In this document: one piece after another, positions 7,126-13,490 of the stretch | How the letters are laid out: the number at the start of each line of letters is the position of its first letter | Position numbering within the stretch: position 1 is the first letter of the stretch | NCBI GenBank assembly: GCA_002690755.1 | Contig: NZFT01000053.1 | Span: 8,963-22,452, forward strand | DNA: 13,490 nt | Direction of reading: 5' to 3' | Source of the DNA: Phycisphaerae bacterium | Lineage (GTDB): Bacteria > Planctomycetota > Phycisphaerae > Phycisphaerales > SM1A02 | The notes under the pieces: model-generated | Told to the model about the DNA's origin: nothing | Seen by the model: the letters and a program-made list of their open reading frames with translations, nothing else | Database searches by the model: none | Made by a program: the position numbers and the translations under genes

Positions 7126-8358
7126 TCAGGCGGCGGCTCCCATGGCGCACAATCCGCATGCGACGACCCATTCGGGATGCTCCCGACCGGGCTCGAGCGG
7201 GCCGACTCCGGTCGGCGTCTGGTCCAGCAGTCTGCGAACGGGATCGCCCACGCTTGTCTTGATTCCGAGTCGACGCGCGAGGTGGCCTGCGAACCGTCGA
7301 CTGTGCGATTCGCCTCCGAGCATCACCATCCGGTCGATCGGACCGCCCAGCGACGCCTGTGCGTACCGGGCACACATCGAGAGTTCGTCCGCGATGGTTT
7401 CATGCACTTCGATGAAATCCGGCTGCGGACACGCGGTCATCACACCGGAGAGCGTCGGCGGCGAGTCGCCGATTCGGCGATCCTCGGTGATCGCGACGAC
7501 CTCGGCCTCGTCGAGTTCGGCGCGACCACGATCGGCATCGGCCTTCGCCATGCCGGCTCGGAGCATGACCGAGCCGGCGCCCGGATCGGCGGTCGCCGGA
7601 ACGTCGACCGGTCGCGGAGCGACGGTGGTCGTTTCGGCCCGCCGTCGACGCTCGCGGGCGTCGGAGGTGGTGCAACCCCAGGTCGTCGCGGCGATTTCGT
7701 CGAACTGACGGCCACCGATGTGGATGATTCGAGCGAAGACGAGTTCGCCGCCCCGAGCCACCGCCACCTTCACCGCACCCCAGCCGGCGTCGACGTACAT
7801 CGTGCTGATCGAACGATCCTCGTCGCGTCGGTGGAGATGGTCGAAGGCATGGATCATGGGGACCTGATCGGGCTGGACCCCCACCAGATCCTGGCGACAT
7901 CGCTTGAAGAGGTCGACGTGGCGCATCACGTCGTCGCGGGCGATCGCGAGGACCACCCGGTCTCGCTCGCTTCCGGGAATCGGAAAGGATCTTGCGACGA
8001 CCGCCTTGGGAAGACAGTTCATCCGGCCGGCCACCTCCGCCGCGACCTGATCGTCGGGGCCGAGCGGACTGGATTCGTCGATCCTGGTCTGTTGAACGAT
8101 GAAATGGGAGCTTGCGGGGGAACAGATCACCCGCTTGCCCTCGAAGGCATGCTGACGAAGAACGCCGGGGAGTTCCTCGGCGAGGAAGGCGAAGCGACGA
8201 TCGACGTTGCCCCGAGCCTCATCCGGGATGTCGATCTCGGCCGCGGCCACGATCGACGGAACATCGCCGTCGGCGACCTGAAGAAGTTTCACCGAGGCGG
8301 CGCCGAAGTCGGCGACCACCGGAGAGACCGTCTTCGAGAATATCCTCCGAATGCGCAT
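7126..8358 (-). CDS. pilM: Type IV pilus assembly protein PilM (actin-like ATPase)
   Basis: This 410-residue cytoplasmic protein has the actin/FtsA fold. The phosphate-1 strand-turn is VVADFGAASVKLLQV at 14-28, phosphate-2 MYVDAGWGAVKVAVARGGEL at 187-205 with HIGGRQFDEI following, and the adenosine motif region MVMLGGESHSRRFAGHLARRLG at 344-365. PilM binds the N-terminal peptide of PilN and forms the cytoplasmic ring of the alignment complex. An Arg-, Thr- and Ala-rich stretch of some 80 residues (about 228-310) looks like an insertion and makes it longer than usual PilM (about 350). The start chosen is ATG 8356-8358 because GGAG (8368-8371) is 9 bases upstream; ATG at 8365-8367 abuts that site and the longer frame to 8484 has no support. 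It is the first gene of the pilus cluster, after 183 bases without a gene that should hold its promoter, though I cannot point to clear -35/-10 boxes. Confidence 0.9.
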   Translation of the reverse strand: MRIRRIFSKTVSPVVADFGAASVKLLQVADGDVPSIVAAAEIDIPDEARGNVDRRFAFLAEELPGVLRQHAFEGKRVICSPASSHFIVQQTRIDESSPLGPDDQVAAEVAGRMNCLPKAVVARSFPIPGSERDRVVLAIARDDVMRHVDLFKRCRQDLVGVQPDQVPMIHAFDHLHRRDEDRSISTMYVDAGWGAVKVAVARGGELVFARIIHIGGRQFDEIAATTWGCTTSDARERRRRAETTTVAPRPVDVPATADPGAGSVMLRAGMAKADADRGRAELDEAEVVAITEDRRIGDSPPTLSGVMTACPQPDFIEVHETIADELSMCARYAQASLGGPIDRMVMLGGESHSRRFAGHLARRLGIKTSVGDPVRRLLDQTPTGVGPLEPGREHPEWVVACGLCAMGAAA

Positions 8359-8541
8359 GTGATGCATCTCCAGGCACGTGGAGGAACATCCGCGTACCAG
8401 AGATGGCATCGGTCCTTCGGAACGGCCTGTTGAGCGGGGCCCGAACGGTTGGTCGAACACGCTGCTTGCAGTGAAGTCGGTCATCCGACCTTTGCGGGGA
8501 GGTCCGGAAACCGCGCATCCCGCGCAATCAGCGCAGTCCCA

Positions 8542-9186
8542 TCAGCCCGAAGCGAGCGCCGTCGCCAGCGTCCCGAGGGTCGCGAACGCGCTGGGAAGAT
8601 CCCAGACCTGCCGAACTCGGTCACCGGTCCCGTTCGAGATCACCCGGACCTCCGCGGCACGCGCCCCCAGCAATCGGGCCGCCTGGAGGACCCCCACCCC
8701 TTCCATCGCCTCGGCGAGGGCTCCGGTCCGCGTTGCCAGTTCGGACGCTGCGGCGTCGGTCCCGGAACAGGTCCCCACGGTCGCGATCGGCCCGACCACC
8801 GCGCCCGGCAGTCGGGACTCGAGCCATCCGACGAGACCGGCATCCGCGCGGACCGCATCGTCGTCCATGAATCTCGCCAGCGGAAAACCCATCTCCGCGA
8901 TCGATTGGAATCCGGTCGGCGTGCGGATGCCTTCGTCCGCGGCGATCGCTCGGTCGCCGATCACGACGTCCCCGATGGACATCACGTCGGCGCGAGGCAG
9001 TGAGCCCGCGATGCCGGAGGCGATCACGAGGGGTGGTGATACGAGCCCCTGGACCGCGAGCGTGGTCGCGACCGCCGCATTCACGCGACCGACCCCCGAG
9101 ACCACCGTTCGCAGCCCGGCCTCGCGAAACGGCGCAGCCTCATGGTCGGTGGCGACGACGACGAGCAGGTGTGCGGCATCGATCAC
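8542..9186 (-). CDS. mqnB: Futalosine hydrolase
   Basis: This 214-residue nucleoside hydrolase of the purine phosphorylase / MTA-SAH nucleosidase fold would split futalosine into hypoxanthine and dehypoxanthinyl futalosine in the alternative menaquinone pathway. Visible motifs: VVVATDHEAAPF at the N-terminus, GVGRVNAA at 31-38, ASGIAGSLP at 56-64, IGDVVIGDRAIAADEG at 71-86, ATVGTCSG at 135-142, AEAMEGVGVLQAA at 158-170 (E162 contacts the ribose in the family) and ISNGTGDRVRQVWDL at 183-197. The ISN...GDR...W ending distinguishes MqnB from MTA/SAH nucleosidase, which has ISD. The start is GTG 9184-9186, sharing bases with the DUF1080 stop and without a strong ribosome site, so translation is probably coupled. 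Other menaquinone genes are not in this window. The organism likely makes menaquinone by the futalosine route. Confidence 0.9.
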   Translation of the reverse strand: MIDAAHLLVVVATDHEAAPFREAGLRTVVSGVGRVNAAVATTLAVQGLVSPPLVIASGIAGSLPRADVMSIGDVVIGDRAIAADEGIRTPTGFQSIAEMGFPLARFMDDDAVRADAGLVGWLESRLPGAVVGPIATVGTCSGTDAAASELATRTGALAEAMEGVGVLQAARLLGARAAEVRVISNGTGDRVRQVWDLPSAFATLGTLATALASG

Positions 9187-9995
9187 GACGGTCGAATCCA
9201 GAGGTTCCGGAAGTAGATCGGAAGGTCGCAGCCCTCCAGGACGATTCGACTCGCGTCGGACGACGGTTGCTCATCGTCGGCGGCCGGCAGCAGGGAGACG
9301 TTGTTCTGCACCAGTACGCCGTTCACCATCATGGTGATTCGAGCCGGCTCCGTGATCACGCCGGCGTCGAACCGCGGGCCGCGGAAGTAGATGTCCACCG
9401 GCTGCCACCCGGGGGCGGGGAGCGCCGCATTGACCACCGGCGTGGCGTGCTCCAGCACCGATCCCGTCCCCGAAGATCGGGCGGGTCTTCCGTAATCGTT
9501 GCGGAATTCGATCCGGTATCGATCGTGCAGGCGGATCCGGGTGGCCGCCGCGTGCACGCCGATCCGGCCCGGCGTCCGGGGAAGCGAGTACTCGAAGTGG
9601 AGTTGGAAGTCCCGATAGGACTCGGTGGTCTCGATGTCCCGCGGACCGGCGAGCAGGTTGCCCTTCTCGTCGACCCGCCAGCCGTCGAGATCGTCCTCGA
9701 TCTCCACGCCTCGCCAACCCTGCAGACCACGGCCCGGGATCAGCAGGATCCGGGACTTGCCGTCGAATCCCGGAGGCGGTGCGTCGAGCGTCGACAGCAC
9801 GGCGGTGACACCGGTGCGCGATGCCACCGCGGGTGGACTCCGGACGCCGTCGTTCGAGTCGTCGTCGTTCGCGTCGATCGCCGGTTGCGGCACGAGATCG
9901 TCACCCGACCGCGCGGAGGGCGGCCCGGACTGCCGCGGCGTCGATGCGGCGAGGCCGACGAGCATGCTGACGAGAATGGCAAAGGTCGTGATCAT
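9183..9995 (-). CDS. Exported DUF1080 (3-keto-disaccharide hydrolase-like) protein
   Basis: This 270-residue protein starts with a hydrophobic signal peptide (about 1-18, TTFAILVSMLVGLAAST), then a disordered Asp-rich linker to about 75. One DUF1080 concanavalin-like domain follows: LIPGRGLQGW at 85-94 (family LFNGKDLSGW), DGWRVDEKGNLLAG at 104-117, TTESYRDFQLHFEY at 123-136, YRIEFRNDYG at 160-169, GTGSVLEHATPVVNAA at 176-191, and the closing YFRNLWIRPS at 261-270. Members of this family, abundant in planctomycetes, bind or cleave carbohydrates in the periplasm; some hydrolyse 3-keto-glycosides. The substrate here is unknown. The start ATG 9993-9995 has GGAG 7 bases upstream and overlaps the hisS stop (ATGA); its own stop overlaps the mqnB start. 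Domain call is firm; the catalytic role is inference. Confidence 0.85.
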   Translation of the reverse strand: MITTFAILVSMLVGLAASTPRQSGPPSARSGDDLVPQPAIDANDDDSNDGVRSPPAVASRTGVTAVLSTLDAPPPGFDGKSRILLIPGRGLQGWRGVEIEDDLDGWRVDEKGNLLAGPRDIETTESYRDFQLHFEYSLPRTPGRIGVHAAATRIRLHDRYRIEFRNDYGRPARSSGTGSVLEHATPVVNAALPAPGWQPVDIYFRGPRFDAGVITEPARITMMVNGVLVQNNVSLLPAADDEQPSSDASRIVLEGCDLPIYFRNLWIRPS

Positions 9996-11305
9996 TCGCC
10001 ATCTCCACCGGAGAACATCCTGACCAGCGCGTCGACCGGAACGGTCTCCTGGCCTCCGCCTCGGAGATCCTTGACCACCACCACCCCGTCCTCCAGTTCC
10101 CGGCCCACGATCACCGCATGACCCGCGCCGGCGCGGCTCGCCTCCGACATCAGCTTGCCGACGTTGCGGGTCGCCCGGTAGCTCCGACGTGCATGGACGC
10201 CGGCCTGACGAAGCGACGCGAGGATCCGGACCGCCGGACGCTCCGCTTCATCGTCCGCCACCAGCACGAAGACGGAGGGACGGGGCGGCTTGATGCCCTC
10301 GAGCAGGCCGCGATCCCGCAGCACCAGTCCGAGCACGACGTCTCCCATCCCGAATCCGACCCCGCTGGTCGGAGGTCCGCCCATCAATTCCACGAGTCCG
10401 TCGTACCGACCACCACCCGCGATCGCGCGTTCTCCGCCACCGGTCTCGTGGACCTCGAAGACGGTGCCCGTGTAGTAGGCGAGCCCGCGGACGATTCCCA
10501 GGTCCCACTCGCACCAGTCGGACACGCCGGCATCTTGGAGCGATTCGCGCAGTGCGATCATCGGCTCGAACGCCGCGACCGGCACCCCGGTCTCCGCGGC
10601 GATCTCGGCGAGATCGACCATGACCGGTCTCCGAATCCGGGCGAGTCGGTCGAGGGCCGCGAGCCCGGTCGCGTCGAGCCCGAGCGCCCCGGCCTTCTTC
10701 GCGAAATCCTCGGGCGGGAGCTTGTCTCGACGATCGAGCAGCTGGAACGCCGCGTGCATCGATTCACGATCGACGCCCAGGGCCTCCAACGCGGACGCGA
10801 CCGCATCCCGGTGACTCAATCGAACGGTGGCGACGTCGGGGCGGATTCCAAGGGCGTCGAGCGCCGTCAGCCCCGTCGAGAGGACCTCCGCATCCGCGGA
10901 GGGATCGTCGAGGCCCAGCATGTCGACGTTCCACTGGAAGAACTCGCGAAGCCGGCCGCGTTGCGGGCGTTCCGCCCGGAAGTGGGAAGGGATCGCGAAC
11001 CACTTGACCGGTCGGGGCAGGCTCCCGCCGCGGGCCGCGACCATCCGGGCGAGGGTCGGCGTGAATTCCGGACGAAGCGCGTAGTCGTCGGTCCCACCCG
11101 ATCGGCGAAACGAGAACAGTTCGCTCACGATGCCGTCGCCGCTCTTCACGGTGTAAAGCCCGAGTTGCTCGAAGGTGGGCCCCTCGATCTCCTCGAACCC
11201 GTGCCGGATCGAAGCGCTGCGCCAGGCGGCCTCGATGTGACGGCGGACCGCCATGTCCTCGGGATAGAAGTCGCGGGTGCCCTTGGGGGCCTTGAAGGTC
11301 GGCAT
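9992..11305 (-). CDS. hisS: Histidyl-tRNA synthetase
   Basis: This 437-residue class II synthetase charges tRNA-His in the cytoplasm. It begins MPTFKAPKGTRDFYPEDM, the usual HisRS opening. Motif 1 is around GFEEIEGPTFE (36-46); then LRPEFTPTLARMV (77-89) and motif 2 FRAERPQRGRLREFFQWNVD (109-128). The histidine-specific loops are VRGLAYYTGTVFE (272-284) and AGGGRYDGLVELMGG (296-310), with motif 3 GVGFGMGDVVLGL (315-327). The C-terminal anticodon-binding domain is at about 342-431. The intact catalytic loops and anticodon domain exclude the HisZ paralogue. The start is placed at ATG 11303-11305 because the family N-terminus begins there; the frame is open to 11500 but that part is unlike HisRS. 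No strong ribosome site is seen. The stop overlaps the DUF1080 start. Confidence 0.97.
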   Translation of the reverse strand: MPTFKAPKGTRDFYPEDMAVRRHIEAAWRSASIRHGFEEIEGPTFEQLGLYTVKSGDGIVSELFSFRRSGGTDDYALRPEFTPTLARMVAARGGSLPRPVKWFAIPSHFRAERPQRGRLREFFQWNVDMLGLDDPSADAEVLSTGLTALDALGIRPDVATVRLSHRDAVASALEALGVDRESMHAAFQLLDRRDKLPPEDFAKKAGALGLDATGLAALDRLARIRRPVMVDLAEIAAETGVPVAAFEPMIALRESLQDAGVSDWCEWDLGIVRGLAYYTGTVFEVHETGGGERAIAGGGRYDGLVELMGGPPTSGVGFGMGDVVLGLVLRDRGLLEGIKPPRPSVFVLVADDEAERPAVRILASLRQAGVHARRSYRATRNVGKLMSEASRAGAGHAVIVGRELEDGVVVVKDLRGGGQETVPVDALVRMFSGGDGE

Positions 11306-11362
11306 GGTCTCGGCCTGCGGGGGGAGGACGGAGGAACGGCACGGGGTGCGACGATCCGGTGT

Positions 11363-11383
11363 CCGATGGTCCCCGGTCATCGG
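11363..11383 (-). other. Inverted repeat between the zinc-ribbon gene and hisS
   Basis: CCGATG at 11363-11368 pairs with CATCGG at 11378-11383 across a 9-base loop. It lies in the 85-base gap just after the stop at 11391 and upstream of hisS. No T-run follows on the minus strand, so it is a poor terminator; it might be a leader hairpin or chance. I see no T-box or other known riboswitch in this gap. Confidence 0.25.
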
Positions 11384-11390
11384 CACGAGG

Positions 11391-12083
11391 TCAACACGAC
11401 CCCCGGGGCTCGTCGAGTCGAAATCCACACTCGGAGCATCGAACCTCGAGCCCCGGATAGCCACAGGTCGGACAACGACCGGCCCGACGTCTGAAGACAC
11501 CCCGAATCCGTCGCGTCGCGGAGGGAATCCGACCGAATCCTGCGAAGACCGTCGCCATCACGATCGAATCGACGATGAGCCCCCCCATGATCAGCCGGGT
11601 CGGGATCAACCGGGCTCCGTTCCCGAGATCGATCGGCGACAGCCCTTCGTCCACGATCTCCGGCGAAGAGGGAGGACTCGTCGCCCGCATCAGGAACCAC
11701 GTGACGCCCTCCAGGCACGGACGGGGCCATCCGGCTCGAATCCGCTCCGCCGTCGCGACATCCGGCTGTCCCGTCTCCCGGGAAATCGCCCTCGCCTCGA
11801 GGGTGATCGACTCCAGGCCGAGATGGACGCGTCGACGACGAGGGTCCACCAACGTCCAGTCGAGATCACGCCCGACCGGCATCGATTCGTTCCACCACAG
11901 GAAATCGTCCGCGTCCGTCGGATGCCAGTGGAGGGTCGCCGTCTCCCTCGAGTTGGCCAGGGCCGCGAAAAGGGCCACGCCCACGGAGGCGACGCCTCCC
12001 AGGAGCAGCAACACGAACAGTCGGAGCGGGCGCGTTCGACCGCGGTGATGCCTTCGGCCGGCGCCTTCCAACCCGTCGGTCAC
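11391..12083 (-). CDS. Membrane protein with C-terminal zinc ribbon (hypothetical)
   Basis: This 230-residue protein is not one whose function I recognise. A basic N-terminus (RRHHRGRTRP) precedes a transmembrane helix at about 20-43. A 115-residue segment follows, predicted outside the cytoplasm, with a Trp-rich patch (LHWHPTDADDFLWWNES at 51-67). A second helix lies at about 162-184, and the tail is basic (TRRIRGVFRRR). It ends with a four-cysteine zinc ribbon, CPTCG at 204-208 and CSECG at 216-220, facing the cytoplasm by the positive-inside rule. Many planctomycete proteins carry this CPxCGY...CPECG ribbon next to membrane helices. The start is GTG 12081-12083, whose bases overlap the epimerase stop (GTGA); no clear ribosome site, so coupling is likely. 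It lies 85 bases before hisS. Confidence 0.75.
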   Translation of the reverse strand: MTDGLEGAGRRHHRGRTRPLRLFVLLLLGGVASVGVALFAALANSRETATLHWHPTDADDFLWWNESMPVGRDLDWTLVDPRRRRVHLGLESITLEARAISRETGQPDVATAERIRAGWPRPCLEGVTWFLMRATSPPSSPEIVDEGLSPIDLGNGARLIPTRLIMGGLIVDSIVMATVFAGFGRIPSATRRIRGVFRRRAGRCPTCGYPGLEVRCSECGFRLDEPRGSC

Positions 12084-13210
12084 CTCGTGGTGAACCGGTG
12101 GACCATGATGTGCCGGTAGGTCCCATCGGGCTGGAGGACCACGTCAGGCCATTCGGGCTCGCCTTGATGATTGATGGCGTCCGGCCAGGCCTGGGTCTCC
12201 AGACACACGCCGTCGTTCCGCTCGTAGACCGCCCCCGACTTGCCGGCGATTCCGTCGAGGTAGTTGCCGGTGTAGAACTGGAGCCCCGGCTGGTCGGAGG
12301 CGATGGTCATGGTGATTCCGGTCCCGGGATCACCGAGCATCACGACGTCGCGGAATTCACCGGGTGCGCCGTCGAGGCAGAAGTTGTGATCGAATCCGCC
12401 GGGCCCGTCCTCACTCGCCGGGAAGGCGTCCATGTCTCTTCCGATCGGTTTCGCCACCCTGAAGTCGAGGGCCGTACCCTCCACCGCGGCGAGTTCACCG
12501 GTCGGGATCAACGTGTCGTCGATCGGCGTGTAACGCTGGGCTCCGACGACCAGAACATGATCGAGAATGCTTCCCGAGTCGTGCCCGCCGAGATTCCAGT
12601 AGGTGTGGTGAACCAGATTGCAGGGCGTGGCCGCATCGGCGGTCGCCGTCATGTCGACGATCAGTTCGTTCTTCTCGGTGAGTAGGTAGACGACCTCGGC
12701 CGCCAGGGTCCCGGGGTATCCCTCCTCGCCGTCGGGACTGGTCCGGGTGAACCGGATCCCCGGTCCCTTGGTCGTGAAGATCTCGGTGGCGTCCCAGACG
12801 TGCTTGTCGAAACCTCGCTCGCCACCGTGCAGATGATTCGGTGCATTGTTGCAGGCGAGCTCGTAGGTCGCCCCCTCGAGTTCGAAGGTTCCGCCGGCGA
12901 TGCGGTTCCCCACGCGGCCCACCGAGCAGCCGAAGTACTGGCTCTTCTCGGGATACTCCTCGACGGAGTCGAAACCAAGCACCACGTCGACGGTCCGTCC
13001 GTCCCGATCGGGAACCCGGACGCTGGTCACCATCGCACCGTAGTCGCAGAGATCGACCTCCATCCCCCGTTCGTTCCGAAGGGTGTATCGACGGGCGGTC
13101 GCCCCGTCCACAACGCCCCATGACGTGGTCTCGACGCGGGCCGTGTTCACCGAACAACCTCCGGCGACGGCGAAGAGACAGGCGAGAACGGCGAACGGGA
13201 CATGACGCAT
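12080..13210 (-). CDS. galM: Exported aldose 1-epimerase (mutarotase)
   Basis: This 376-residue galactose mutarotase-fold enzyme interconverts alpha and beta anomers of aldoses. The N-terminus is a signal peptide with a probable lipoprotein cysteine (LFAVAGGC, C19; the lipobox is imperfect), so the enzyme likely acts in the periplasm. Family residues are present: GRVGNRIAGG with R103, NHLHGG with H128, VHHTYWNLGGH with catalytic acid candidate H202, GGFDHNFCLDG with D274, and CLETQAWPDAINH with catalytic base candidate E338. Length beyond the 340 or so of cytosolic GalM is explained by the leader. ATG 13208-13210 has GGAG 8 bases upstream. It follows a sugar ABC permease by 49 bases; a short CCGAT-GGT-ATCGG repeat (13237-13249) lies in the gap. 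The context fits uptake and processing of a monosaccharide. Confidence 0.92.
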   Translation of the reverse strand: MRHVPFAVLACLFAVAGGCSVNTARVETTSWGVVDGATARRYTLRNERGMEVDLCDYGAMVTSVRVPDRDGRTVDVVLGFDSVEEYPEKSQYFGCSVGRVGNRIAGGTFELEGATYELACNNAPNHLHGGERGFDKHVWDATEIFTTKGPGIRFTRTSPDGEEGYPGTLAAEVVYLLTEKNELIVDMTATADAATPCNLVHHTYWNLGGHDSGSILDHVLVVGAQRYTPIDDTLIPTGELAAVEGTALDFRVAKPIGRDMDAFPASEDGPGGFDHNFCLDGAPGEFRDVVMLGDPGTGITMTIASDQPGLQFYTGNYLDGIAGKSGAVYERNDGVCLETQAWPDAINHQGEPEWPDVVLQPDGTYRHIMVHRFTTR

Positions 13211-13259
13211 GGACGGATCTCCAGGGTTGGGGTCTTCCGATGGTATCGGTTGGATCGAT

Positions 13260-13490
13260 TCAAGGTGACTCGACCCGCCTTCGAAGCACGAACCTTCGGA
13301 ATCCCTCGTCCGAGATCGCGCCCGCGATGATGACCGCGCCGATGACTGCGTACTGGATGTTGTCGGGAATCCAGTCGATCAGGGTGATCGCGTTCTGGAG
13401 CACCTGCATCAACGCGGCGCCGATGATCACACCGATCACCGACCCCTCGCCCCCTCGCAGGCTGCAGCCGCCGAGCACCGCGGCGGCGAT
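13260..13490 (-). CDS. Sugar ABC transporter permease, RbsC-like (C-terminal part)
   Basis: The reading frame enters from the right edge and ends with TGA at 13260-13262; 76 residues are visible. It begins IAAAVLGGCSLRGGEGSVIG, the conserved loop of ribose/xylose-type permeases (RbsC, XylH; family pattern AAVVLGGTSLxGGxGSxxG). Hydrophobic helices follow (GVIIGAALMQVLQNAITLI, then IQYAVIGAVIIAGAI), and a basic tail (RRFVLRRRVESP). Such permeases form the membrane channel of CUT2-family importers with a periplasmic binding protein and a double ATPase, which would be encoded beyond the window. The neighbouring exported mutarotase suggests an aldose substrate; the exact sugar cannot be told. Confidence 0.88.
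   Translation of the reverse strand: MAAAVLGGCSLRGGEGSVIGVIIGAALMQVLQNAITLIDWIPDNIQYAVIGAVIIAGAISDEGFRRFVLRRRVESP

Noticed and set aside
6374..7375. Long N-terminal extension of pilO
   Set aside because: It lies in another frame of pilN and is Arg/Gly-rich noise; the true PilO start is the ATG overlapping the pilN stop.
6505..8433. Plus-strand open frame of 642 codons
   Set aside because: It is antisense to pilN and pilM, with a His/Arg/Asp-rich translation typical of a shadow frame.
8542..9186. MTA/SAH nucleosidase as an alternative identity for mqnB
   Set aside because: The ending ISNGTGDRVRQVW fits futalosine hydrolase; the nucleosidase carries ISD at that place.
11306..11500. N-terminal extension of hisS
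   Set aside because: It would overlap the end of the zinc-ribbon gene, has no HisRS similarity, and the family N-terminus starts at 11305.
1..13490. CRISPR array, transposon, prophage or RNA gene
   Set aside because: No evenly spaced repeats, terminal inverted repeats, transposase or integrase motifs, or tRNA/rRNA-like sequence were seen, and base composition is uniform throughout.

Overview
The window is very GC-rich DNA with G or C at almost every third codon position. It reads as an ordinary bacterial chromosome segment, with no insertion sequence, phage gene, CRISPR array, rRNA or tRNA that I can see. Several traits together suggest a planctomycete-like bacterium, possibly of the Phycisphaerae. 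These are a membrane protein ending in a CPTCG...CSECG zinc ribbon, an exported DUF1080 protein, a futalosine-pathway menaquinone gene, and a divergent pilM-pilN-pilO-pilB cluster. This assignment is inference from gene content; there is no marker RNA gene in the window.

Layout. Positions 1-66 are the tail of a plus-strand gene, closed by a strong hairpin terminator at 99-133. A minus-strand pair follows: a TPR lipoprotein (1139-1855), then an ArsR-type HTH fused to a methyltransferase (162-1124). A 123-base divergent intergenic region (1856-1978) separates it from a plus-strand pair with overlapping stop and start codons: a small protein resembling the LigD phosphoesterase domain (1979-2422) and a DUF456 membrane protein (2419-2949).

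From 2969 to the right edge every gene is on the minus strand. Read in transcription order from the right edge, these are: the end of a sugar ABC transporter permease (13260 to edge), an exported aldose 1-epimerase (12080-13210), a zinc-ribbon membrane protein (11391-12083), histidyl-tRNA synthetase hisS (9992-11305), an exported DUF1080 protein (9183-9995) and futalosine hydrolase mqnB (8542-9186). After a 183-base gap comes a type IV pilus / type II secretion assembly cluster: pilM (7126-8358), pilN (6370-7110), pilO (5795-6373), a PilP/GspC-like protein (5055-5798) and the pilB/gspE ATPase (2969-5020).

How the genes work together. PilM, PilN, PilO and the PilP-like protein would form the inner-membrane alignment complex that couples the PilB ATPase to the rest of the pilus or secretion machine. 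The platform protein (PilC), secretin and pilins are not here. The right-hand group mixes sugar uptake and mutarotation with a housekeeping tRNA synthetase and a menaquinone step. The genes are packed with 4-base stop/start overlaps, so they are probably co-transcribed, although their functions are not obviously related. I found no convincing new multi-gene system. The most unusual items are the LigD-phosphoesterase-like/DUF456 pair, the HTH-methyltransferase fusion and the divergent PilP-like and PilM proteins.
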